A stretch of DNA of 9,523 nucleotides from Actinomycetes bacterium (GTDB lineage: Bacteria > Actinomycetota > CALGFH01), in assembly GCA_030146615.1 (NCBI GenBank), contig JASLBL010000378.1, positions 1 to 9,523 on the forward strand, read 5' to 3'. A program made the translations under genes and the position numbers. This document shows, piece by piece, positions 1 through 6,172 of this stretch; positions within the stretch are counted from its first letter, which is position 1; each line of letters begins with the position of its first letter. Below the pieces are notes generated by a model. The model saw only the letters and a list, made by a program, of their open reading frames with translations. It was not told the DNA's origin and ran no database searches.

Positions 1-1
1 G

Positions 2-319
2 AAGGTCATTTCGGTTTATAGCCCTGCCTGGCCGGTGGATCGGGCTAGGCTCAAAGGCGTGGACGTGTCCTCGGTAAAACTATCCCTAAACCGCGATGTC
101 TGGGTAGCAGATCTACTTTGGGCAAGCATCGTGCATATGGAGCTAGATCCTCGCGAGGCGTGGGTATTTGCCGGCGACTTCAACCTGTCGGAAACGTTTG
201 ACCTTTGGCCGGGAGGGCCAAGGGGCAATCATGAGTTTCTTGATCGACTAGCCTCGATATTTCGCGAGTCGCGCGGCGAGGAGTCGGGTGGCCGGGTTCG
301 AGCGGGCCTGGAAGGTTGA
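2..319 (+). pseudogene. Endonuclease/exonuclease/phosphatase family protein, C-terminal fragment
   Basis: The reading frame is already open at the first bases of the window (KVISVYSPAWPVDR...), so the gene starts upstream; the GTG at 35 is internal. The fragment contains VFAGDFNLS, the GDFN motif of the EEP (exonuclease III/DNase I-like) superfamily, preceded by a strand resembling the VYSPAWP segment usual in that fold. Family members hydrolyse phosphodiester or phosphomonoester bonds using metal; the exact substrate cannot be told. Family similarity stops after FLDRLA, where the left inverted repeat of an IS1380 element begins (about 252); residues after that up to the stop at 317-319 are encoded by IS DNA. 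If the IS is removed with one target copy, the frame would run about nine more residues to a TAG at 2007-2009, so the gene appears to have been truncated before the IS arrived. G+C is about 55%, clearly below the neighbours. Confident about family, moderate about the history. Confidence 0.65.
252..266 (+). repeat. IS1380 left terminal inverted repeat
   Basis: CCTCGATATTTCGCG; pairs with the right end at 1962-1976 (12 of 15 positions, core TATTTCGCG identical). It lies at the exact point where EEP similarity of the left fragment ends. Confidence 0.6.
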
Positions 320-431
320 CCAGGTGTGCGACGTCGGCAGGTGGGTGAGGATCAGCCGACCTGGTGACGCGGTCGGCCGCCTGGACCGGGGCAACCATGG
401 GTCGGCGTTCTGGCGTGGTGGTTGATCGTGC

Positions 432-450
432 GTGCCGGCGTGGCCGGCAC
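432..450 (-). terminator. Possible terminator of the IS1380 transposase
   Basis: Perfect 8-bp stem GTGCCGGC/GCCGGCAC with a 3-nt loop, about 49 bp after the transposase stop on the minus strand. There is no T tract, as is common in high-GC actinobacteria, so function is inferred only from stem and position. Confidence 0.35.
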
Positions 451-498
451 CCGGCGAGACCAAGTCGTGCTGTGGTGATGGCTGGCGGGGTGGCTGGG

Positions 499-1857
499 CT
501 AGCAGCGCACCGGCAGGGCCCGGAGCCGGCCGAATGCGGTGACCAGATCGGCGGCCCAGGGCCAGGCGCGATCGATGCGGACGATGACGCGGCGGGCGTG
601 ATGGATGATCCGGCCGGCGGTATGCCACAGGCGGTAGCGCAGCGTCTTGGGCTCGGCGACCTTGAGGTCGCCGTCCAACAGCAGGGCCTGCGCCCAGCAG
701 ACCAGGGTCTGGGCGATGCAGACCAGGGTGAGCCAGGCGTCGTTGGCGGCAAAGCCGGCAAACGGCAGGTTGCGCAGCCCGCTGGCCTTGGCGGTGCGGA
801 TGCGGTCCTCCACGTGGGCGTGGGGGCGGTGGCGGGCCTCCAGGATGGCGGGGTCGGGGTCGGGCTGGTTGGTGATGAAGACCTGGAAGCGGTGGCCCGC
901 GGCGTCGGTGAAGGCCAGCTTGTGCGCCGCGCCGGGGTGGGGCCGCTCACGGCGGCAGATCGCGCGGATCCCCTCGGGCCAGCCGGCGCTGGCAAGATCC
1001 AGGTCGGTGAGCTCGGCGACCCAGGCGCCCGTTCGGGGCCGGCCGTCGGGGTCCAGGGCGGGCTGCCATGCCTGCTCGGGCAGGGCCAGGATCGCGGTCT
1101 GGACGCGCTGGTCGCAGTCGAACCCGATCGAGAACCACAGCTTGCGGCGGGCCAGTTCGTCGACAAAGGCGTGGCTGGCGCCGGCGGAGTCGGCCCGGAC
1201 CAGGATCGGCTGGCCCCGCAGCGGCTTGGGCAGCCCAAGCAGCGCCATGCCCAGCACGGCCACATGGTCGGCTGCGGTGTTGGCACCAGCGTTGCCGGGC
1301 CGCAGGATGGCCGCCAGCGCCTCGCCGGTGCCATCACCGCGGTCCAGCCAGACCCCCAGCGGGTGAAACCCGAACCCCTGCTTGTAGGTCGGCGCCGCGC
1401 CCTGCTTCTCGGAGTGCGCATCGACAAGGGTCGCGTCAACGTCCAGGATCAGCGGCCCTGCCGGGGCCGCGCCCAGCGCCCAGGCCTGCTCGCGGACCCT
1501 GGCCAGCGCTGACCACAGCGCCGCGATCCCACGCGGGTCACCGGCCAGCTCCTCAGCCAGCACCCGCCAGGCGGTCGAGGTCGAGGCGACCGCCCCGAAC
1601 AGCTCGGGCTGATCACGCAGGGCGGCCAGATCGCTGACGCAGTCGCCACCATCGGCGAGCGTGACCACCAAGTCCCGCAGCACCTGGCCGCGGTCATGGG
1701 CGCCGGCGCGCACGCCAAGGTTGGCGCGGCGGCCAAGCTCACGGGTCAGGCCCAGCCGGTCCGACAGCTCACCAAGCAATGCTGCCCCGACGTGGCTACA
1801 GATGCCCTGGCCATCGGCGACGACTTCGAACCGGGGACGGCTGTTGGTAGCCTGCAC
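499..1857 (-). CDS. IS1380-family transposase (DDE type)
   Basis: A 452-aa protein of normal length for the family that catalyses cut-and-paste movement of its own IS. Visible DDE landmarks: first Asp in LILDVDATLVD (D139/D141, about 136-146), followed by the family-typical HSEKQGAAPTYKQGFGFHPL block (148-167); second Asp in LVRADSAG (D223); catalytic Glu in HVEDRIRTAK (E350), followed by GLRNLPF and a hydrophobic C-terminal region. The N-terminal part (residues 1-130) is the helical DNA-binding part usual in IS1380 proteins. Start is GTG at 1857; AGGAGGG lies about 11 nt upstream, a slightly long but workable spacing. Stop is TAG at 499-501. I see no frameshift or lost catalytic residue, so the element could still be active. 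Base composition matches the surrounding high-GC genome. Confidence 0.93.
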   Translation of the reverse strand: MQATNSRPRFEVVADGQGICSHVGAALLGELSDRLGLTRELGRRANLGVRAGAHDRGQVLRDLVVTLADGGDCVSDLAALRDQPELFGAVASTSTAWRVLAEELAGDPRGIAALWSALARVREQAWALGAAPAGPLILDVDATLVDAHSEKQGAAPTYKQGFGFHPLGVWLDRGDGTGEALAAILRPGNAGANTAADHVAVLGMALLGLPKPLRGQPILVRADSAGASHAFVDELARRKLWFSIGFDCDQRVQTAILALPEQAWQPALDPDGRPRTGAWVAELTDLDLASAGWPEGIRAICRRERPHPGAAHKLAFTDAAGHRFQVFITNQPDPDPAILEARHRPHAHVEDRIRTAKASGLRNLPFAGFAANDAWLTLVCIAQTLVCWAQALLLDGDLKVAEPKTLRYRLWHTAGRIIHHARRVIVRIDRAWPWAADLVTAFGRLRALPVRC

Positions 1858-1961
1858 CTGCAGGGTGACCCTCCTGGTAGGTGGTTGCGACCGTCAGACA
1901 GCCGCATCCTCCCTGGTCGGGAGGGTCCCTTGCTACCTGGTACCAGCCTGCTCAGCGCCCA

Positions 1962-1976
1962 CGCGAAATAGCTGGG
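1962..1976 (-). repeat. IS1380 right terminal inverted repeat
   Basis: Inward reading is CCCAGCTATTTCGCG, matching the left end at 252-266 in 12 of 15 positions. It lies about 105 bp upstream of the transposase start, a typical position for the promoter-proximal end of the element. Confidence 0.6.
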
Positions 1977-2023
1977 CTAACCTGCGCTGCCTTTACAAGA
2001 CGACGCTAGGTTTCCAGCCGCCG

Positions 2024-2071
2024 CCAGACTACGGATCTGGCGGTTGGGGGTTCGAATCCCTCGCGGCGCGC
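2024..2071 (+). repeat. tRNA-Arg(ACG) 3' half, scar copy 1 (att-like)
   Basis: Starts with a perfect anticodon arm: stem CCAGA/TCTGG around the 7-nt loop CTACGGA, anticodon ACG, i.e. arginine. A 5-base variable loop, a T arm (GGGGG, TTCGAAT, CCCTC) and the acceptor 3' strand GCGGCGC plus G73 follow. Upstream bases do not form a D arm or the matching acceptor strand (GCGCCGC expected), so this is not a whole tRNA. The 43 bases 2029-2071 recur identically at 4228-4270, and 38 of them at 6628-6665. Duplicated tRNA 3' ends are the usual footprint of tyrosine-integrase elements (attL/attR). The identity starts at the anticodon loop, a common crossover point. Confidence 0.75.
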
Positions 2072-2190
2072 TGAACGCCCAGCTCAGTGGCTATCAAGCA
2101 AGAGAAGCTCTGCCAGGCGAATGTGACCGTGGCAGTCCTTTGGGGCGCAGGCCCAGCACCGCCTCCCACGAGACTCTCGCCTCCAACACG

Positions 2191-2222
2191 AATGAGGGGC
2201 GCCCGGCCGGGCGCCCCTCATT
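2191..2222 (-). terminator. Terminator of the Asp-box protein gene
   Basis: A perfect 32-bp palindrome with 16-bp arms (AATGAGGGGCGCCCGG and its complement), beginning 14 bp after the TAA of the minus-strand gene at 2236-3990. No T tract follows, but the stem is very stable. Being symmetrical, it could also stop transcription arriving from the tRNA scar side. Confidence 0.7.
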
Positions 2223-2235
2223 GCTGAACGGATGG

Positions 2236-3990
2236 TTATGGAGTAGTGGGGTCGGCGTAGGACCCGCCGAAGATGTCGGTGTTGCCAAAGAAGCTACCGG
2301 TTGCCGGCGAGTCCGGGCAGTCCTGGTTGGGCGCCGGCGGCGCGATGGGAGCACCGTCGACCAGCGATTGTCGATAGGCGTTGATGGCCGGGCACACAGC
2401 GGCGTTGCGGCTATCCACCCACACCGCGGCGGCATACTCCCGGGTGGCCACGGCGTAGTTGTAGTCGCCCAGGAACTCGGTAGTCAGGCCGTTGGCGCTG
2501 GACCCGCGGCCATCCCCGACCGCCCCCCGATGCAGGGTCGTGAACGCGCCCACGGCCCCGGTGGCCAGGGTCACGTTGGCGTGACGGACGACCCCCAGCA
2601 TCCTCCGCGGATCAGCCGTGGTGGTCCGCCAGGGATCCAGGTGGGCGTTGTAGACCAGGTACACATCCCGGCCGTCGGGCGAGATCGCCGGCGCCGGGAA
2701 GTTGGCCCGGTCGCTGCCCTCGGAGGCGACCACCTTGGCGCTGTAGCTGTCACCGCCGTTGGTCGACCACACCACCCAGGCTCGCTCCTGGTTGGTGCCG
2801 AGGCTGTCATCAGCCCACGTGATCACGATCTGGTCGCTGGCGTCGGCACCCAACGGGGCGCCGGCGGCGATGTCCATCATGGGGAACACCGGCGCCCGGG
2901 CGCCCGCCACCCCGTCCACGGTGAAGCGGCCCTGCACCGGGTCCAGCTGACCGACGTTGGTGACCGGGCTCACGATCACCCGAGGCCGCTCGAAGTTGGC
3001 CCCGCCGTCAAAGGACCGCGCCTGGAAGAACACGCCCTCGCGGGTCTGGATATCGGTGCCCACCCACACCACATAGACCGTGCCCTGGCTATCGGTCCGG
3101 ATGGTGCAGCCCTGGCGGCCGCCGGTCTGGGCGTTGTTGGTGGCCGCGCTCAGCTGGCGCTGCCGCCAGGTCTCCCCGCCGTCGGTGGAGCGGGCGAACA
3201 GCACCGGCTCCGGCGCCCCCGCGCCCAGCCCGCGGAAGCCGACATTGCACACGTACACGTTGCCGAAATGCGGGCTGGACTCGGCCTGGTCGGCCCACAG
3301 CTGCTCTTTGTCGCTGAACAACGCCGAGCTCTGGCGGGTGACGATCACCGGGTCCATCCAGGCGTCGTTGTCCCCCGCCACCGCCCCGGCGATGTCATCG
3401 CTGCGCGACACCGCGATCGCCCCCTGGCCGCGGAAGCCCTGGCGGCCAGGGAAGTTGGTGGCGATGTTGGCGTAGTACAGCCGAGCCCCGTTGTCCCAGT
3501 CAAAACCCCCGGCCGCGTCCGGTTGGGGCCCGAACACGAGGGCCGGGTCGCCGTTGGAGACCAGGTCGTTCTCGAAGTAGTTGGGCAGGGTCCCGATCGG
3601 ACCATCAGGGTCCGGGACACATTCGGCGGGGCCGAGGCAGCCACGGGCCGAATAGCCGGTATAGGTCGGCTGGACCCAGGAGGTACCGCCGTTGGTCGAG
3701 AACTGCACCCCCGACACGCCCACCCCCGGAGTGAACGGGCAGGTGGTCGGGTCGCCGGCGTCACAGGACTCCAGGTCGATGTTGTCGTTGGCCCCGGCGG
3801 CCAGGATCTGGGGGGCGACCGGGTTGACGGCCACTGCCGGCTCGTTCTGCTTGTTCTGGGAGAAGATGGTGTCGTTGCTCCCCACCGTCACCTCGGTCTC
3901 GGGGATCAACGCCGCCGCCGGCCCCGCGGCCAGCATCACCACCAGCGACAACAGTAGGCCGATAAGAACGGCGCGTGGTCTGCGGCGCAT
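2236..3990 (-). CDS. Secreted Asp-box (BNR/sialidase-fold) repeat protein
   Basis: A 584-aa exported protein. The N terminus is a classic Sec signal peptide: MRRRPR, a hydrophobic core LIGLLLSLVVML (9-20) and AAGPAAA before the likely cleavage near residue 27. Four Asp-box motifs of the S-x-D/N-x-G-x-x-W/F/Y type are visible: STNGGTSW (98-105), STDGGETW (268-275), SFDGGANF (326-333) and STNGGDSY (409-416), spread along the chain as in beta-propellers. A later block, TEFLGDYNYAV (504-514) and VWVDSRN (523-529), resembles the end of actinobacterial exo-alpha-sialidase-like proteins. Eight Cys in the predicted mature part could form disulfides outside the cell. Asp-boxes are structural, so glycosidase activity is not shown; I could not assign the sialidase Arg triad. 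ATG start with AAAGGAGGG a few bases upstream; the gene stands alone with its own terminator. It lies between two tRNA-Arg scars and may be cargo of an integrated element. Confidence 0.85.
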   Translation of the reverse strand: MRRRPRAVLIGLLLSLVVMLAAGPAAALIPETEVTVGSNDTIFSQNKQNEPAVAVNPVAPQILAAGANDNIDLESCDAGDPTTCPFTPGVGVSGVQFSTNGGTSWVQPTYTGYSARGCLGPAECVPDPDGPIGTLPNYFENDLVSNGDPALVFGPQPDAAGGFDWDNGARLYYANIATNFPGRQGFRGQGAIAVSRSDDIAGAVAGDNDAWMDPVIVTRQSSALFSDKEQLWADQAESSPHFGNVYVCNVGFRGLGAGAPEPVLFARSTDGGETWRQRQLSAATNNAQTGGRQGCTIRTDSQGTVYVVWVGTDIQTREGVFFQARSFDGGANFERPRVIVSPVTNVGQLDPVQGRFTVDGVAGARAPVFPMMDIAAGAPLGADASDQIVITWADDSLGTNQERAWVVWSTNGGDSYSAKVVASEGSDRANFPAPAISPDGRDVYLVYNAHLDPWRTTTADPRRMLGVVRHANVTLATGAVGAFTTLHRGAVGDGRGSSANGLTTEFLGDYNYAVATREYAAAVWVDSRNAAVCPAINAYRQSLVDGAPIAPPAPNQDCPDSPATGSFFGNTDIFGGSYADPTTP

Positions 3991-4118
3991 AGGCCCTCCT
4001 TTGGACCGACAGAGGCCACTCCTGCTCTACCAGAGAACCGAATCGCAGTGAATGCCCGTTACACCGTATTTCCGGATGATCGGGAACCTCGCCCTGCGCA
4101 GCTGGCAGTCCGTGTGGC

Positions 4119-4164
4119 AGTCCACCAGCCGTCACCAGATGGAATATCTGGTACTGGCTGGACT
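4119..4164. other. Large imperfect hairpin (16 bp of stem)
   Basis: Nested pairing: AGTCC (4119-4123) with GGACT (4160-4164), AGCC (4127-4130) with GGCT (4156-4159), and ACCAGAT (4134-4140) with ATCTGGT (4146-4152), around a GGAAT loop. A 3-nt bulge and a symmetrical 3x3 internal loop separate the stems. The equivalent in the second block (6519-6564) keeps the ACCAGAT..GGAAT..ATCT core but loses a few pairs. Could be a recombinase or regulator site, or an RNA structure. Confidence 0.5.
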
Positions 4165-4227
4165 CGGCCGCGGACCTGAGCAGCACAGACAGTACTGAGG
4201 CGCACTGTGTGGACGTAGAGCACCAGG

Positions 4228-4270
4228 CTACGGATCTGGCGGTTGGGGGTTCGAATCCCTCGCGGCGCGC
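4228..4270 (+). repeat. tRNA-Arg(ACG) 3' half, scar copy 2 (att-like)
   Basis: 43 bases identical to 2029-2071. Here the upstream context is more tRNA-like: GTAGAGCACCAGG precedes the ACG anticodon loop, resembling the end of a D arm, and the anticodon stem CCAGG/TCTGG pairs with one G-T. Still, no upstream sequence pairs with the acceptor strand GCGGCGC, so the 5' half is missing or too decayed to function. Confidence 0.72.
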
Positions 4271-4290
4271 AAGCGGCCAGTCGGTGCTGG

Positions 4291-4932
4291 CTAGAGGGAG
4301 CGGACGGCCTCGCGCGCCGGGACGTCGCCTTCGAACAGCTCGAACTCGACGCCGATGGTATTCGGAGCGAGCAGGCACTCGAACATCACCAAGGCGACGT
4401 CGTCGCGGGGGACGTCGGCGCGGCCGCCGAGGCTGCGGCTGACCCGGACGCGGCCACTGCCGGGGGCATCGGTCAGGTGGCCCGGCTTGACGATCGTCCA
4501 GTCGAGGGCGCTCTGCTTGAGGGCGTCGTCGGCGTCGCGTTTGGCCTGTAGGTAGGGCCGCATTGCCTCCCCTGCGCCGGGGACGTCGTGGGTGCCGATC
4601 GAGGAGACGATCACGAACCGGGTGACGCCGAGGTCGCTGGCCGCATGCATCGACGCGACGGCCGCGCCATAGTCGACCGTGCGCTTGCGTTCGGGCCCGC
4701 TCCCGGGCCCGGCGCCGGCGGCGAATACGATCGCGTCGGCAGTGCCGAGGTGCGGGCGCAGGTCGTCGCCGCGTTCGAGGTCGCAGAACACGGGTTCGGC
4801 GCCGGCCGCCTCGAGGTCGCTGGCCTGCTCGGGGTTGCGGATCACGCCGCGGCCCCGGTGCCCCTGGTCCGCGAGCAGCCGCAGCAGGCGCAGGCCGACC
4901 TTGCCGTGGCCGCCGATTACTAGCACCTCCAT
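4291..4932 (-). CDS. NAD(P)-binding SDR-type (NmrA/BVR-B-like) oxidoreductase
   Basis: A 213-aa cytoplasmic Rossmann-fold protein of the atypical short-chain dehydrogenase type. It opens with the dinucleotide-binding strand-turn-helix MEVLVIGGHGKVG (GGxGxxG at 7-13). CDLE (50-53) is the acidic residue region after the third strand, VFAAGAG (69-75) the strand-4 motif, FVIVSSIG (106-113) the serine-bearing strand 5, and YLQAK (127-131) gives the Y-x3-K pair. WTIVKPGHLTD follows, which resembles the proline-containing end of strand 6. Such proteins usually reduce small carbonyl or flavin-like compounds or act as redox sensors; the substrate is unknown. I chose the ATG at 4932 because the nucleotide-binding strand begins there; an upstream in-frame GTG at 5016 would add 28 non-conserved residues. 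No strong Shine-Dalgarno is seen for either. The stop lies 20 bp from the second tRNA-Arg scar. Confidence 0.85.
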   Translation of the reverse strand: MEVLVIGGHGKVGLRLLRLLADQGHRGRGVIRNPEQASDLEAAGAEPVFCDLERGDDLRPHLGTADAIVFAAGAGPGSGPERKRTVDYGAAVASMHAASDLGVTRFVIVSSIGTHDVPGAGEAMRPYLQAKRDADDALKQSALDWTIVKPGHLTDAPGSGRVRVSRSLGGRADVPRDDVALVMFECLLAPNTIGVEFELFEGDVPAREAVRSL

Positions 4933-5376
4933 GGCCGGCAGTGTACCGAGGCCGCCGCCGACCACGAGCGCGATCGGCGTCGCCAGTCTGCCGTTCAGCG
5001 TCACTGACAGCGGCACGCCTCGGGTCGGCAGGCTCAGCGATCCCGCCTTCAGTAGTGCTCGCTTGGCTTGCCATCCGATTCTCTTTCGGATGCGCCTTGA
5101 TCATCCCAATGATCATCCAGACGATCCTTCTAGATCCGTCTGGAGCCGTCTGGACCGACGAGGCACTCAACGTGAGCAGGCTCGATCCGTCTGGAGCCGT
5201 CCAGGTCGACGCCGAGCATCCGTCTCGTGATCGGAAGGTCGAAGGGTTAGAGTTCCACCCCGTATCGCGTGCTCTGGGTGTGCCGTCCACCTCCCGGCTG
5301 GGAGCACCTGATTACGACCGGCTTGCTTGGCCTGGTACGGGGCCTTTCGGCGCACGCGACGAGCTGGTCGGACGGT
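4933..5376. other. Gene-free stretch between SDR and hypothetical gene
   Basis: No open frame here has convincing coding character; those present overlap several other frames and have no recognisable protein signature. The right-hand part (5202-5376) shows nothing I can name. The left part would hold the SDR promoter. The centre has a dense cluster of short repeats at 5072-5201, described separately. Confidence 0.5.
5072..5201. promoter_or_regulatory. Cluster of CGTCTGGA boxes and palindromes upstream of the SDR gene
   Basis: From left to right: a 7-bp stem-loop CATCCGA/TCGGATG (5072-5092); two TGATCA palindromes within repeats of TGATCATCC (5098 and 5110); an inverted pair TCCAGACG (5116-5123) and CGTCTGGA (5137-5144); further CGTCTGGA copies at 5147-5154 and 5188-5195. 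The 18-base GATCCGTCTGGAGCCGTC occurs at 5133-5150 and again at 5184-5201, 51 bp apart, close to five helical turns. This arrangement looks like cooperative regulator binding sites about 140-270 bp upstream of the SDR start. No regulator for it can be pointed to, other than the nearby XRE gene, whose own palindromes differ. Confidence 0.45.
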
Positions 5377-6072
5377 TCATCGCCGTGCCGCAAGGCCACC
5401 CCAGCCGAGAACCTCTGCGCCAGCGGGGTCGTCATCTGGAGTTGTGCGGGCGTCGGCGACCGTGCCGGCCCGTACCGCGGCGAGCAGCTCGCAGAACACC
5501 GCGGCGCTACGGGAGGCGGCCACGAACTGGAACGACCCGTGGCTGGCGAGCTGATCGCCCCAGACCCAGCCGTAGCTGCCGCTTGCCCGGCCGTAGGCGA
5601 CCCAGCCGATGGCGGTGTGGTCGACCTCCAGGTTGCAGGCCCGCTCGAACCCGTCGGCGGGGGCGACCGTGATCGGCACCAACGTCACCTCGTGATCCAG
5701 GGCGATCTCGGTTGGGGCGTCCTGGCCAGGCCGTACCTGACCGGTGATCCGCAGGGTCGTGGCCGTGGGTCTGGGTGCTGCTGGCCGCCGGCTCAGAGCA
5801 TGGTCGCGCACGAAGGTGAGGGTGGCCCGATCCGCGTGGACTACTCGGCCGTGGAGACGGCTGGAGAGGTCGAGCGCTTGGGCACCGGTAACCGGGGAGT
5901 CCCTGCCAGCCGGACGATCGTGCTTGGGCTTGGGCATGAGGGCCGTGGACGTCTGCGGGCGGTTCTCGGCGTCGATGCCGAGCGGGTCGCCGGGGTATGT
6001 ATAGATGCTGACCTCCAAAGAAGATGATCTGACTGCACGACTTAGCATATCCGCTAAGTCGTATGCCTTCAT
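5377..6072 (-). CDS. Hypothetical protein, family not recognised
   Basis: I do not recognise this protein. Codons from about position 6000 down to the TGA at 5377 have strongly G/C third positions, so it is very likely a real gene. It is soluble, with no signal peptide or membrane span. A beta-rich middle (TTLRITGQVRPG, EIALDHEVTLVPITV) is followed by an aromatic, Gly-rich stretch (YGRASGSYGWVWGDQLASHG) and an alanine-rich helix near the C terminus. The start is uncertain. The ATG at 6072 has AGGA 8 nt upstream, and another ATG lies at 6048. The best Shine-Dalgarno in the region, GGAGG (6016-6012), sits 5 nt before an ATC at 6006, and G/C-biased coding begins about there, suggesting a non-standard or mutated start. 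It is divergent from the XRE gene and shares its palindrome-rich promoter region, so the XRE protein may control it. Confidence 0.6.
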   Translation of the reverse strand: MKAYDLADMLSRAVRSSSLEVSIYTYPGDPLGIDAENRPQTSTALMPKPKHDRPAGRDSPVTGAQALDLSSRLHGRVVHADRATLTFVRDHALSRRPAAPRPTATTLRITGQVRPGQDAPTEIALDHEVTLVPITVAPADGFERACNLEVDHTAIGWVAYGRASGSYGWVWGDQLASHGSFQFVAASRSAAVFCELLAAVRAGTVADARTTPDDDPAGAEVLGWGGLAARR

Positions 6073-6091
6073 ATAGGCATTCCTGATCATA
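6038..6091. promoter_or_regulatory. Divergent promoter/operator region with two palindromes
   Basis: Perfect 9-bp inverted repeat CGACTTAGC/GCTAAGTCG with a 6-nt spacer (6038-6061), immediately followed by ATGCCT/AGGCAT with a 6-nt spacer (6063-6080). On the minus strand TATGAT (6091-6086) is a good -10 candidate; I see no clear -35. With that promoter, both palindromes would fall at or just after the transcription start of the minus-strand gene, a place where a bound repressor would block it. GTATGCCTT is repeated at 6061-6069 and 6100-6108, and CTATGCC appears again at 6142-6148, between the palindromes and the XRE start. Confidence 0.55.
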
Positions 6092-6172
6092 GCTGCTGGG
6101 TATGCCTTGGTCGCTGGACGTTCATTGAGCCGCCACATATGCTATGCCGATGGATGGGCGAAGGGTCTCGAT

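Larger units (their letters stand above)
252..1976 (-). mobile_element. IS1380-family insertion sequence, apparently complete
   Basis: The element carries one intact transposase on the minus strand and imperfect terminal inverted repeats: left CCTCGATATTTCGCG (252-266) and right, read inward, CCCAGCTATTTCGCG (1976-1962), 12 of 15 matching with a perfect 9-base core. Starting with CC fits the family. Flanking tetranucleotides are CTAG (248-251) and CTAA (1977-1980), a possible 4-bp target duplication with one change. The match between ends also continues outward by TAG, so the exact tips are uncertain by a few bases. It separates an EEP gene fragment from a tRNA-Arg scar. About 245 bp of non-coding DNA lies between the left tip and the transposase stop. 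Confidence 0.7.
4103..4270. repeat. 168-bp direct repeat, copy A (hairpin block plus tRNA-Arg scar)
   Basis: Aligns to 6503-6670 at a constant offset of 2400 bp with no gaps and about 24 mismatches by my count, i.e. about 86% identity. The mismatches cluster in the middle (4164-4208), while the outer 4114-4149 segment and the tRNA part are nearly identical. Within it TGGCAGTCC occurs twice in tandem (4103-4111 and 4115-4123), spaced 12 bp, followed by the hairpin at 4119-4164 and the tRNA-Arg 3' half. This is what an attachment region with arm-type integrase sites beside a core site could look like, but no integrase footprint is known to me for this sequence. It also separates the divergently placed promoter of the Asp-box gene from the end of the SDR gene. 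Confidence 0.75.

Noticed and set aside
180..1439. 419-residue minus-strand open frame
   Set aside because: Shadow in another minus frame of the transposase; Pro/Arg/Ser-rich nonsense composition.
364..1512. 382-residue plus-strand open frame
   Set aside because: Antisense shadow of the IS1380 transposase in high-GC DNA, with no protein family resemblance.
2044..3957. 637-residue plus-strand open frame beginning MGVRIPRGA
   Set aside because: It starts inside the tRNA T arm, which translates to VRIPRGA wherever it occurs, and then runs antisense to the Asp-box gene. The minus-strand protein has a signal peptide, Asp-boxes and a strong ribosome binding site.
4160..4270. Complete tRNA-Arg gene at scar 2
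   Set aside because: A D-arm-like end is visible, but no upstream strand pairs with the acceptor GCGGCGC and the D stem does not form.
4243..4551. Plus-strand open frame starting MGVRIPRGA and sister frame with LAVGGSNPSRRA
   Set aside because: Again a translation of the tRNA T arm followed by the antisense of the SDR gene.
5072..5201. CRISPR-like array
   Set aside because: The repeated segments are few, with unequal spacing, and do not form repeat-spacer units.
3761..5290. 509-residue minus-strand open frame
   Set aside because: Arg/Pro-rich frame overlapping the SDR gene, the tRNA scar and the start of the Asp-box gene; no motif and wrong codon bias.
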